The notes under the pieces were generated by a model, which was not told where the DNA came from, did no database searches, and worked only from the letters and a program-made list of their open reading frames with translations. Positions 48,266-57,062 of a stretch of 64,000 bases of DNA are shown here, piece by piece; the stretch's first letter is position 1, and each line of letters starts with the position of its first letter. Location: NCBI GenBank assembly GCA_023213235.1, contig CP096137.1, positions 445,587 to 509,586 on the forward strand, written 5' to 3'. A program made the position numbers and the translations under genes. Source of the DNA: Elusimicrobiota bacterium (GTDB lineage: Bacteria; Elusimicrobiota; Elusimicrobia; UBA1565; UBA9628).

Positions 48266-49669
48266 TTACTTGACGCTCATCTCGAAGAGCACGCGCATGT
48301 TGGACTTCGCGGCCTTCGTGTCGATGTCGTTGGGATCGGCCTCGTGCGACTTCGGCCGCGTCGCTCCGTAGCCGATCATCGTGATGCGGCTCTGATCGAG
48401 GCCGCCGTCCGCGATCATGAAGTCCCGGACGGCGGAGGCCCGCCGCTCGCTCAAGCGCTGGTTGTATTCGGCGGTGCCGCTCATCGACGTGTAGCCGGCC
48501 ACGCGCACGTGCGTGTTCGGGTTGTTCTTCATCAGCTGGATGTTCTCTTTGAGCGCCGCCATGCCCTCGGGCCGCAACGTCGACTTGTCGAAGTCGAAAT
48601 GCGAGTCCTCGAGCACGATCAGCTTCACGACGGGCGGCTTGACCGGCTTCGGCTTCGCGGCCGGAGCGACGGCGGCAGCGGCGGCGACCGGCGCCGCCTT
48701 GCCCGGCGAGTTGAACTTCAGCGTCAAGCTCAGGCGATGGGACGTCCCGAGGTCTCCGGCCGGCAGGATCGCGTAATCCACCGAGAAGGAGCGCGTCGCC
48801 GCGTAGCCCAGGCCCAAGGTCAGGCCGTTCAAGGCTCCGAGTTCGGCGCTCGGGAAATCGAGTTGGTAGCCGCCGCGCAGCGCCAGCACGTTGGCGCCGT
48901 CGTCGACGTCCCCGATCAGGTACTCGGTTCCCAGCTGAAGGCGGTTGAGCGCCTTGCGCTGAAGCTCGGCGGAAGCGGCCAACAGCCAGTGCTTGGTCGC
49001 GTCCCAGCCCGCGCCCAAGCGCAGGCCCGAGGCGGTGGTCGCCCCCGAGGCCCCGCCGAAAGCGAGGTTCGAGTAGCCCGCGCCGAGGTGGACCGTGGGC
49101 AGCGCGTTCCATAAGACGCCCACGTCGGTGGCGACGTCGCTGTAGCCCTTTCCGCCGAACGTCGAGCGGCTCGCCTTCAGCGCGACGCCGGCCGACACGT
49201 TGCGGAACAGCTGCTTACCCCAGCCGACGCTGCCGGAGATGTCGTTCGAGCCGTAAAAGCCCGTCGCCCGGCCGGAGTCGTCGGCGCCCGCGATGCTGCC
49301 GTAGTTGACGTAGCCCAGGGAGACCGCCAGGCCGCCGTGCTCTCCGCCCTGGCCCTGCTCTTTGACCTCGCCCAAGGGCATGCCGAAGACGGCGATCTCC
49401 TGGATGCTGCTGCCGAGCCCGGAGTTGTGATGCAGGCCGATTTCCTTGGCGCTCATGTAGCCCAAGCCGGCGGGGTTCCAGAGCAAGGAGGCCGAGTCCT
49501 GGCGGACGCCGACGACCGCCGAGCCCATGCCCATCGCCCGCGCCGTGCCGCCTTCCTGGCGCAGCGGGTTGAACTGCGCGCCGGCGGCGAACGTCGTCTC
49601 CGCCGCCGAAGCCTTGCCGCAGCTCAGAGCCGCCGCGAGTAGTCCGATCGATATCGTGGAAAGTTTCAT
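48266..49669 (-). CDS. PorV/UPF0164-like barrel fused to an OmpA C-terminal domain
   Basis: 467 residues. Signal peptide MKLSTISIGLLAAALSCGKASA|AE. Residues ~25-330 are a PorV-like barrel with the signature VVGVRQDSASLLWNPAGLGY. An Ala/Pro/Lys linker leads to an OmpA-type peptidoglycan-binding domain (HFDFDKSTLRPEGMAALKE, VAGYTSMSGTAEYNQRLSER, RRASAVRDFM). The fusion would tether a PorV-like outer-membrane protein to the cell wall. A downstream partner with a sorting-type tail (ice-binding-like protein) is encoded just upstream, 13 bases away. Intact. Confidence 0.85.
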   Translation of the reverse strand: MKLSTISIGLLAAALSCGKASAAETTFAAGAQFNPLRQEGGTARAMGMGSAVVGVRQDSASLLWNPAGLGYMSAKEIGLHHNSGLGSSIQEIAVFGMPLGEVKEQGQGGEHGGLAVSLGYVNYGSIAGADDSGRATGFYGSNDISGSVGWGKQLFRNVSAGVALKASRSTFGGKGYSDVATDVGVLWNALPTVHLGAGYSNLAFGGASGATTASGLRLGAGWDATKHWLLAASAELQRKALNRLQLGTEYLIGDVDDGANVLALRGGYQLDFPSAELGALNGLTLGLGYAATRSFSVDYAILPAGDLGTSHRLSLTLKFNSPGKAAPVAAAAAVAPAAKPKPVKPPVVKLIVLEDSHFDFDKSTLRPEGMAALKENIQLMKNNPNTHVRVAGYTSMSGTAEYNQRLSERRASAVRDFMIADGGLDQSRITMIGYGATRPKSHEADPNDIDTKAAKSNMRVLFEMSVK

Positions 49670-49682
49670 TGTGTGTGTCCTC

Positions 49683-50735
49683 TTAGCGCTTCACGGCGAA
49701 TTTTTTGACGCGCGACTTGACCTGGTGCGTGCCGTAGTCGCGCTCCAAGGTGTAAAGGTAGACTCCCGGCGCGAGACGGCCCGTGTTCATGGTCGACGTC
49801 TGCTGGCCGGCCGACTTGTTGTCCTCGATCTTGCTCACGAGGTCGCCGATCACGTTGTAGACCTTGATCTTGACCGTGCCCGGGCCCGCCATGCAGTACG
49901 AGAACGTGCCGATGGGGCCGGTCGCGGGCGACGGGTAGAAAAGTCCGTCTGTGCAGCCCGGGAAGAACACGCCCGCTCCGGCGGCGGGTCCGTTGAACGC
50001 GAGGGGCCCGGCGGCGGACTGGGTCACCGACACCGATCCCTGGCGGGAGATGAACCGGCCGACGTTCAGGCCGCCCGCGCCGCTCGCCGTGATGGCGATG
50101 TCCTGCGCGGCGGTGTTGTTGATGAACGTTCCGGGGACCGAGCGCGTCGTCGCGTCGTTGTTGATGATCGTCACGCCCGTGGTGATCTGCCAGTAGACGT
50201 TGGACGGCAGGATGCCGCCGGCCAAGGTCACGTCCATGTTCGTAAAGGAGAGGAAGGTCCCCGCTTGGATGATGATGATGGTGTCGGGGGTCCCCGTGAT
50301 CGTCACCGCGCCGGTGTCCGTGATGTTGGCGGCGGCGGTGATCTTGACGACGCCGGCCGTGTAGGCGCCGGCGGCGGGCAAGGTGGGAGGAAGCGTGGCG
50401 GCGCCGAGCACCTCGTTGGTGACGGCGGCCACGTTCGTGAGGCTGTCCCAGAGCACCTGAGCCTCGGCCTGGCCGTTGACCGCCGTGACGTCGTTGGCGT
50501 GGTAGAAGGTCGCGGAGGCGTCGGTCGTCGTCAGCGTGACGCCCGGGCTCGTTCCCACGCGGTTGACGACCAGCGGAGCGGCCGCGAAGCCGGTGAGCGT
50601 GACGGCGGGGCTCGCGAGGATGTTAAAGGAAGCCACGGTGTTCCCCAAGGTCTGAGCGGAAGCTCCCGGGGCCAATCCGACGGCGAGGGCGAAGGTCGCG
50701 GCGGAAAGCCGTTTGATCCGAAGGACTGCGTTCAT
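49683..50735 (-). CDS. Ice-binding-like (DUF3494) exported protein with Por-tail-like C-terminus
   Basis: 350 residues from the ATG at 50735 (GGAG before it; signal peptide MNAVLRIKRL... ending GASA|Q). The body is a beta-solenoid of the DUF3494 type: TAGVVKITAAANITDTGAV, DTIIIIQAGTFLSF and SNVYWQITTGVTI, as in ice-binding or adhesin proteins. The C-terminal 80 residues (LFYPSPATGPIGTFSYCM, VKIKVYNVIGDLVSKIED, RLAPGVYLYTLE) match FlgD/type IX sorting domains. Adjacent to the PorV-OmpA gene, so likely its cargo. Intact. Confidence 0.78.
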   Translation of the reverse strand: MNAVLRIKRLSAATFALAVGLAPGASAQTLGNTVASFNILASPAVTLTGFAAAPLVVNRVGTSPGVTLTTTDASATFYHANDVTAVNGQAEAQVLWDSLTNVAAVTNEVLGAATLPPTLPAAGAYTAGVVKITAAANITDTGAVTITGTPDTIIIIQAGTFLSFTNMDVTLAGGILPSNVYWQITTGVTIINNDATTRSVPGTFINNTAAQDIAITASGAGGLNVGRFISRQGSVSVTQSAAGPLAFNGPAAGAGVFFPGCTDGLFYPSPATGPIGTFSYCMAGPGTVKIKVYNVIGDLVSKIEDNKSAGQQTSTMNTGRLAPGVYLYTLERDYGTHQVKSRVKKFAVKR

Positions 50736-50866
50736 GTTGATCTCCATTGTTTCGAACATGCGGCCAGTATACGCGCGTCACGCGTTCGTCGATATTCGGA
50801 GTTCTACCGGACGCGCGGGAACAATACGGAGGCGACGCGGGTAGGGGGCGTCCGGCCGGACGCGGA

Positions 50867-51515
50867 CTAGAGGGAAGTCAGGCTGTGGGAGATCGCGTAC
50901 TTCGTGAGGCCCGCGACCGTGAAGATGTTGAGCTTGACGGCGAGGTTCTCGCGGTGGGTCTCGGCGGTGCGGACGCTGATGCCGAGCTTCGTCGCGACGG
51001 CCTTGTTGGTGTGGCCGTCGGCGAGCAGCTTGAGCACCGCGAGTTCGCGGTCGGTGAGCGTGGAGCCCGACGGCGCGACGGCCGGGGCCGCGCCCGCGGA
51101 AAAGATGGCGTCCGCGACGCTGGGGGAAATGCAGGCCGCCCGCGTGCACCTCAGTGATGACTTCAAGGAGGCGGGCCGCCGGCTCGCTCTTGGTGATGTA
51201 GCCGTGCACGCCGCAACGCGCCATCTTGACGATGTACTCCTCGCTCGAGTGGATGCTGAAGGCGATGAGCTTCGTCCTCGGCGCCAAGCGCCGCAGTCGC
51301 CGGGCCAGCTCTCCGCCGTCGATGAACGGCATGTTCACGTCCAGGATGATCACGTCCGGGGCGAGCGCGGCGACCTTGCGGAGGCATTCCTTGGCGCCGG
51401 CGGCCTCTCCGACGACGGTCATCGAGTTGTTTCGGAGGAAGGCGCGCACGCCTTCCCGGACGATCGGATGATCATCGACGAGGAAGACCTTGATCGGGTT
51501 CGGCTTCGCGCTCAC
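50867..51515 (-). CDS. NarL/FixJ-type response regulator, frameshifted
   Basis: About 216 residues from GTG at 51515. Receiver domain: KVFLVDDHPIVREGVR, phospho-Asp in DVIILDVNMPFIDG, Lys in YITKSEP. A lost C at about 51128 splits it; restored, it reads HFPPSVADAIF. The C-terminal LuxR-type HTH reads LTDRELAVLKLLADGHTNKA and GISVRTAETHRENLAVKLNI. TATACT ends eight bases before the start and a NarL-like TACYNMT element lies next to it, so it may regulate itself. Confidence 0.87.
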
Positions 51516-51523
51516 TGGAAGGG

Positions 51524-51564
51524 AGTATAACGGCGGCGGAAGGCCGCCGCTACGAGTAGTAGTA
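51524..51564 (-). promoter_or_regulatory. Response-regulator promoter with NarL-like heptamers
   Basis: On the minus strand: TACTACTACTCGTA at 51564-51551, containing overlapping TACTACT and TACTCGT heptamers, and a -10 TATACT at 51529-51524, eight bases before the GTG at 51515. There is no good -35 hexamer, which suits an activator-dependent promoter. Confidence 0.45.
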
Positions 51565-51578
51565 CGCGGGCGACGGGA

Positions 51579-52255
51579 TCAGTCCGGAGGCTGGGCCGGC
51601 AAGCTCAACGGCGTGAGCCCGTGCGCGATGGCGTATTTCGTCAGCGCCGCGATCGGGGTGATCTGCAGTTTGCGCGAGAGATGCTCGCGATGGGCCTCGG
51701 CCGTGCGCACGCTGATGCCGAGCTTGCGCGCGACCTGCTTGTTCGCCAGGCCCTCCGCCAGCAGGATCAGCACCTCCCTTTCGCGCGCCGTGAGCGTGGG
51801 CTTCACGTGGGAGCCGGAGAGCAAAGTGTCCGTCATGTCGGGAGGGAAGCAGAGCCCGCCCTTGTGGACGCGCGTGATCGCCTCGCCGAGCTTGGCGGTG
51901 GGCGCGTCCTTCGTCACGTATCCGTGCACGCCGCAGCGCGCCATTCGGACGACGTACTCCGGGCCGGAGTGAAGGCTGAACGCGATGAGCTTGGCGCTCG
52001 GGTTGGTCTTTCGCAGCCGGCGGGCGAGCTCGCCGCCGTCCATTCCGGGGAGGCTGATGTCGAGGATGACCACGTCGACGGCGAGCGTCTTGAGCTTGCG
52101 GAGGGCCTCGGCGTCGTCGGACGCCTCGCCGACGACCGAGAACTCGCCGGTGACGGACAGATAGGCGCGGATGCCGTCGCGCAGGGCGGGATGATCGTCG
52201 ATGAGGAAGACCTTGATCTTCTTCGCGGGCTTCGCGCGGGGTTTTTCTTGATCAT
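51579..52255 (-). CDS. NarL/FixJ-type response regulator (start overlapped by the kinase gene)
   Basis: About 226 residues. KVFLIDDHPALRDGIRAYL, phospho-Asp in DVVILDISLPGMDG, HTH LTAREREVLILLAEGLANKQ and GISVRTAEAHREHLSRKL. In the raw frame this is continuous with the upstream kinase. A separate gene from the ATG at 52255 (ATGA overlap) is obtained by adding one A to the run near 52246, giving MIKKKPRAKPAKKI. It is a close paralogue of the regulator at 50867. Whether the two proteins are really separate is discussed under findings. Confidence 0.85.
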
Positions 52256-53303
52256 GACCGTCTCTCCGGCGCGCCGCGCAGGGAGCGCGCGCGATGAGGC
52301 GTGTTCCTTTCCCGCGCACCGACTGAACCTCGAGGACGCCTCCGACGGACTCGGCCCGCTGGCGAAGGTTGCCCAGGCCGATGCCGCGCCGGGCGGCGGG
52401 CCGGCTGCCGGGGATGAAGCCGACGCCGTTGTCGCTCACGGTCAAGACCAGATCGCGGCCCTCGATCGACAGCGAGACCGAGGCCGTCGCGGTCTTCGCG
52501 TGCTTGCCGATGTTGTTGAGCGCCTCCTGCGCGATGCGGTAGAACGCGAGCCCGAGGGCGGGCGCGGCGTTCACGGAGACCGTGCGCACCGTCAGGCGGA
52601 TGCGGGACCGCTCCATGAACTCGCGGCACAGCGCCTGCAGGGCGGGCTCGAGGCCCAGATCCACGAGTTCGGAGGGCATGAGGTTCTGGGAGACGCGGCG
52701 GATCTCGGCGATCGCGTGATCCAGGTACCCGCCCAGCTTGAGGAGCTTCGCCTCGGCGCCGCCGCTCAGGCTCATCCGGCCGGGCAGGGCCTCCAGGCGG
52801 TACTTCACGCTGGACAGGATCTGGCCCACGCCGTCATGTAGGTCGCGGGCGAGGCGCTTGCGCTCGGTCTCCTGCGCCGAGATCACGCGGGCGTGGAGGC
52901 GGCGCAGCTCCCGTTCGGATTCCTTGAGCGCGGTGATGTCGCGCTCCGTGGTGGCGACCTCGACGGCGCGTCCCGCCGCGTCGTGCAGCACCGTGACCGT
53001 CAGGAGCACGTCGAGGGTCCGCCCGTCCTTGGTGCGGCGCTGCGTTTCGATGGGGGCCGCGGACACCTGCACCAAATCGCGCGCCAGCAGGCGTTGGCGC
53101 TCCGGCATGAGGCGCCGGATGCTCATCGCCAGGGCTTCCCGTTCGCCGTAGCCGTACATCTTCTGCGCGCCCTTGTTCCAGGCGAGGACCCGATCCCTCA
53201 AATCGCAGATGATGACCGCGTCGTTGGAGTCGAGCACCAGCGCGGCCAGCCGCTGCTGCATCTTCCGCTCGCCCTCGGGCGGGCGGTGGTCGCTCTTGGT
53301 CAT
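52252..53303 (-). CDS. PAS-domain sensor histidine kinase (HisKA_3 type)
   Basis: About 350 residues from the ATG at 53303 with GGGGAG before it and TATACT further up. PAS domain: LALVLDSNDAVIICD reads AALVLDSNDAVIICD, then RVLAWNKGAQKMYGYG. HisKA_3 box with His in RKRLARDLHDGVGQIL, HATPase N-box IAQEALNNIGKHAK, and DNGVGF. No membrane segment, so cytoplasmic. It probably phosphorylates the NarL-type regulators encoded next to it. With one added base near 52270 the kinase ends LRGAPERRS with TGA at 52252. Confidence 0.85.
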
Positions 53304-53384
53304 CGGGATTCCACTCCCCACAGTATAGCGTCTCTCTCGGCCGCCCGGACTTCGCCGCATGTAAAGGGTTTGTGTGGCCGGACC

Positions 53385-53723
53385 TCAGGCCCGCGCGAGG
53401 GAGTGCAGGGCGGAGTTGACGACGGCCAGCACCAAGGCGAAGCCTAGGGCCCACCAGAAGCCCGCGACCTGGAAACCCGGAACGAGCGCCGCGGTGAGCA
53501 TGACCAGGGCGGCGATGATGACGAAGGTGAACAGCCCGAGCGTCAGCGCGTTGACCGGCGCCGTGAGCGCCATGAGCGCGGGAGCGAGCGCGGCGTTGAC
53601 CAATCCCAAGACGAGGGCGACGATGATGGCCGTGCCGAAGCCGTCCATGGTCACGCCGCGCAACAGTTTCCCGGTGATGAGCACGGCGACAGAACTGATG
53701 AGCACGTTGATGATGAGCTTCAT
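53385..53723 (-). CDS. Phage-holin-family (DUF, 4TM) membrane protein
   Basis: 112 residues, four hydrophobic helices (LIINVLISSVAVLITG, AIIVALVLGLVNAALAP, LGLFTFVIIAALVMLTAALV, WWALGFALVLAVVNS). The pattern VNAALAP...FTFVIIAALVML matches the phage holin superfamily IV-type (YvlD) membrane proteins. Despite the name these are chromosomal envelope proteins, often stress-induced. The ATG overlaps the stop of the AI-2E family gene. Confidence 0.82.
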   Translation of the reverse strand: MKLIINVLISSVAVLITGKLLRGVTMDGFGTAIIVALVLGLVNAALAPALMALTAPVNALTLGLFTFVIIAALVMLTAALVPGFQVAGFWWALGFALVLAVVNSALHSLARA

Positions 53724-54796
53724 GCGGTGGTCTCCTTTGAATCCAAGGTCATGCCGAAACGGCCGCGGACGACCGGCCAGATCCGCAGCAGAGCGAGCGC
53801 CATCGCGGCCAGGATCGGCCCGATGAACACGCCCAGGATCCCGAACAAACGGATGCCGCTGAGGATGGCGACGAACCCCACGAGGGGGTGCATGCCCGCT
53901 CGGCCCCTTAGAACGAGGGGCCTGATCAGATTGTCCACGAGCCCCGCGGCGATGCCGACGCCGGCCATGGCGCACATGGCGGCAGGGGACCCTTCGACGT
54001 AAAGGTAGGCCAATCCCGCCGCCGCGGCCGGCATGGTGCCCAGGAGCGGGATCCAAGCGAAGACGAAGGTCAGGGCGGCCGCCAAGAACGCGCCGGGCAC
54101 GCCGAGGAGGAGGAAGCCGAGGAGAATGAGCACGGCCTGGGCCGACGCGGCCGCCAGGCCGGCCAGGACCACCGAGATGGTCGTGTCGCGGAACGACTCC
54201 ACGAGTTCCTCCTGCGTGGCGCGATCGAGGGCGCCGAGGCCCAGGAGCCACTCCATGAACCGCTCGCCGTTGAGCAGCAGGAAGAAGAACGACGTGACGG
54301 CCAGGACCACCTGCACGAGAAACTCCGGGGCCCCCTTGCCCAGCGTCAGCACCGAGGCCGCGGTGAAGTGGCCCGCGGCCTGGATGAGGGCCTTGAGCCG
54401 CGCGTTGACGTCCGCGGGATCTCCGATCAAAGTCCGGACCAGCTCCCAGCGGCTGAGCGCCTTCGTGAGCGCGCGCGGGGAGAACTCCTTGAGCTCCGAC
54501 ATCGCCTGCCCGATCTCGATGCCCTGGGCCACGGCCATGACGGCGAGTATCGTGAGCGGCGTGATGACGAGCAGCACGAGCGCCGGCGTCAGCGTGCCCG
54601 CGGCCAGCCGGGGGCCCCAGCCCCGCGTGCGCAGCCGGCGATAGACGGGAAAGGCCAGCATCGCCAGCGTCCCTCCGAGGTACAGCGACAGCAAGTAAGG
54701 CCCCACCATCCACAGGAGAGCGACGATGCAGGCGCACAACGCGGCGAGGAAGGTGTACAGATGCGCTCTTCTCGTCATGGCCGGGGGATCGATCAC
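53720..54796 (-). CDS. AI-2E/PerM-family transporter
   Basis: 358 residues with eight hydrophobic segments. Family signatures are YLGGTLAMLAFPVYRRL, PALVLLVITPLTIL and the C-terminal LIRPLVLRGRAGMHPLVG with GILGVFIGPILAAM. Some members export AI-2; others work in envelope stress or ion export. Part of a three-gene minus-strand unit with the holin-like gene and the DUF3185 gene. Intact. Confidence 0.87.
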   Translation of the reverse strand: MIDPPAMTRRAHLYTFLAALCACIVALLWMVGPYLLSLYLGGTLAMLAFPVYRRLRTRGWGPRLAAGTLTPALVLLVITPLTILAVMAVAQGIEIGQAMSELKEFSPRALTKALSRWELVRTLIGDPADVNARLKALIQAAGHFTAASVLTLGKGAPEFLVQVVLAVTSFFFLLLNGERFMEWLLGLGALDRATQEELVESFRDTTISVVLAGLAAASAQAVLILLGFLLLGVPGAFLAAALTFVFAWIPLLGTMPAAAAGLAYLYVEGSPAAMCAMAGVGIAAGLVDNLIRPLVLRGRAGMHPLVGFVAILSGIRLFGILGVFIGPILAAMALALLRIWPVVRGRFGMTLDSKETTA

Positions 54797-54859
54797 GGGG
54801 CCTCGGGCCGCGGGGGCTTTTCCTGGAATCGTTCGACGAGAAATTCATGGAGCATGAGG

Positions 54860-55060
54860 CTAGTCCCTTGATCGGGACAGTCCGCCCAGCCCGGCGGCGA
54901 CGGCCACGCCGCCACCTATCAGGAGCCCCATGGCCCGGTCCGTCGGCGCGCCGGTGAAGAGCCTGGAGACGCCGGAGCTGACCGAGCGGTAAGCGTCCCA
55001 GCCGTACGCCAGCAGCGCGACGCCGATGATCAGCAGGACGAGCGACCCGAGTCGATTCAT
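54860..55060 (-). CDS. DUF3185-family small membrane protein
   Basis: 66 residues: two hydrophobic helices with the family pattern MNRLGSLVLLIIGVALLAYG, SVSSGVSRLFTGAPTDRAM and LLIGGGVAVAAGLGG. ATG at 55060; an alternative ATG at 55075 adds five residues. Function unknown. It is the first gene of the unit that continues into the AI-2E and holin-like genes. A NarL-like box lies 40 bases upstream. Confidence 0.78.
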   Translation of the reverse strand: MNRLGSLVLLIIGVALLAYGWDAYRSVSSGVSRLFTGAPTDRAMGLLIGGGVAVAAGLGGLSRSRD

Positions 55061-55099
55061 TCTCACGGCACTCATTGTGCGATGGGGAGGGGGCGCCGC

Positions 55100-55115
55100 T
55101 ACTCGTAATACTACT
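55100..55115. promoter_or_regulatory. Tandem NarL-like heptamers between divergent genes
   Basis: TACTCGT at 55100-55106 and TACTACT at 55109-55115, two TACYNMT heptamers in direct repeat two bases apart. The same two heptamers occur before the response regulator gene at 51515, which links this region to that regulator. Confidence 0.4.
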
Positions 55116-55142
55116 GATTGCGCCCGAAGGGCCTCCGGGGAT

Positions 55143-55481
55143 ATGCTGACCGGCGCGACACCCATGAACATGAACATGCGACGCACTGTGTGGGCCCTCG
55201 GAGCGCTCGGGGCTCTGCTTGTGGCGATCCTGCTCCGAACGGCCCCCGCGGCGCTGGCGACGCTCGCGCCGCTCCTGCCGCTCATTCCCCGCGCGGCGCC
55301 CGCGCCGGCCGCGGCGCGAGCGCCGATCGTCGCCGTCGCTCCGCAGCCCGCGCCCCCGCCGACGGCGAGCGCTCCGCGCGGGCCGGCCATCGCCAGGATC
55401 CTCCCGCCGCGCGAGGAGCGCGGCGCCGGGCTCAGCGAGAAGGGCGAGGCGTTCGGGGGCCAAGCCCCGGAGCGACGATAG
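55143..55481 (+). CDS. Small single-pass membrane protein, unknown
   Basis: About 112 residues from the ATG at 55143 (or 105 from 55164). One hydrophobic segment (VWALGALGALLVAILLRTA), then a Pro/Ala-rich stretch. No family recognised and codon composition is similar to background, so it could be a spurious frame. It is included because it is followed by a real gene at a normal distance. Confidence 0.35.
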   Translation: MLTGATPMNMNMRRTVWALGALGALLVAILLRTAPAALATLAPLLPLIPRAAPAPAAARAPIVAVAPQPAPPPTASAPRGPAIARILPPREERGAGLSEKGEAFGGQAPERR

Positions 55482-55494
55482 GCGCCCGCCGGAC

Positions 55495-57046
55495 ATGACC
55501 CTGCGTCTGGGCCTGCTGCTCGCGCTGCTGCCGCTGCCGCTCTGCGCGGCGAAGCTCCGCAAGCGGCATCCCCGGCGGGGCTTCCGATCTCCTCGGTCAA
55601 GATCGAGTCGAACAACGTCTTCGACACGAGCAAGCCTCCGGAGAACAAGCTCGTCTACAGCGCGGCGAACGGCCTCCACATCCGGACGCGGGAGCACGTC
55701 ATCGAGCGCGAGCTGCTCTTCGCGGTCGGCGACCCCTACGACGCGCTCCTGATCGAGGAAACGGAGCGCAACCTGCGGGGGTTGCCCTTCATCCGCCGGG
55801 CCGAGATTTCGTCCGAGGCCAACGAGGCGGGAGGCGTCGACGTCGTGGTCAGGACCTACGACTCGTGGACGCTCGAGGTGGTCGCCGGCTTCAAGCGCGT
55901 CGGGGGCGTGACGAGCGTCCGAGGCGGCCTGGCCGAGCACAACATGCTCGGGGAGGGAAAGTCGGGCTCGGCGGTCTACAGCCGCGACGGAACGGCGGTG
56001 TCGAAATCCTTGAGCTATACGGACCGCCAGTTCCTGCGGCAGCGGCGCCTGCGCTACTCCATGGCGGCCCTCGACGCTCCGGGGACGCGGCACTACTCGA
56101 TCGCCTTGAACCGGCCGTTCTACGCGTCCATCGCGCGAAACGCCTACGGCGGCGGCGTCAGCTACAGCGCCACGAGGCTGGCGCCGGAGACCAGGGGAGT
56201 GGGCGAAGCCTTCGTCGACTACGGCGTCGCGCTCGCCACCTCCACCGAGCGGACGCGGCGGGTGAGCTTCGGCCTCTTGACGCGCCGCGCCCAGACCACG
56301 GGGCCCGTTCCCGACCTGCTGCAATTGACCTTCTTGAAGCTGGGCGCGGACTGGCAGGAACTGGACTTCATCACGGTGCGCCGGATCCAGAACTTCACCC
56401 GCGACGAGGACATCAACCTCGGCTTGGGCGTGTTCCCGAGCGTGGCGTGGGCTCCGAAGGTCCGGGCGTTGGGGACGACGGAGTCCCAGATCATCCCGCG
56501 CTTGGACGTGAGCAAAGGCTTCGTCGCGTCGAACCAGCTGCTGCGGCTCAAGGCCGGCATCGGCTCTCGCCTGATCAACGGCGGCAACGGCAACCGGGTG
56601 GCGTCCTTCGACGCGACGCATTTCGTCCGCGGCCTTCGCTATCAGACCTGGGCGTTCCACACGGGCTTGGACCTGGGGTGGCACTTGGGCCCGAGCGACC
56701 AGTTGGCTTTGGGCGAGCTCAACGGCCTGAGAGGCTACGGCCTCAGCGAGTTCACGGGCAACCGCCGCTTTCTCTTCAACATCGAGGATCGCATCTACGT
56801 CTACGACGACCTGTTCCGCATTCTAGACGTCGGCGCGGTGGTCTTCTACGACTCGGGCTACGTCTGGGGGAGTCGAGCCCCGTGAAATTGGCGGATCTCA
56901 AGAGCAGCGTGGGCATGGGCCTGCGCGTGGCGCCGTCGCGCTCGGGAAGCAACAGCCCCGTCCGCATCGACGTAGCCTTCCCGTTGAATCGCCAGGCCGG
57001 CCGCCCCGCCTGGTCGCTGTCGATTCTCGCCGGACAGGCCTTCTGA
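55495..57046 (+). CDS. Omp85/BamA-like surface antigen protein, frameshifted
   Basis: About 516 codons. Signal peptide MTLRLGLLLALLPLPLCAA. A POTRA-type domain follows (ISSVKIESNNVFDTSKPPEN, ELLFAVGDPYDALLIEETER, LRGLPFIRRAEI). The barrel ends with the Omp85 L6 signature NGLRGYGLSEF and VVFYDSGYVWGE. Breaks near 55565 and 56870 are lost bases; the latter restores WGESSPVKLADL and an end at LAGQAF. It has one POTRA, so it is more like a BamA-like or two-partner/lipid-export member than canonical BamA. Confidence 0.8.
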
Positions 57047-57062
57047 GGACTATGCTGATTGC

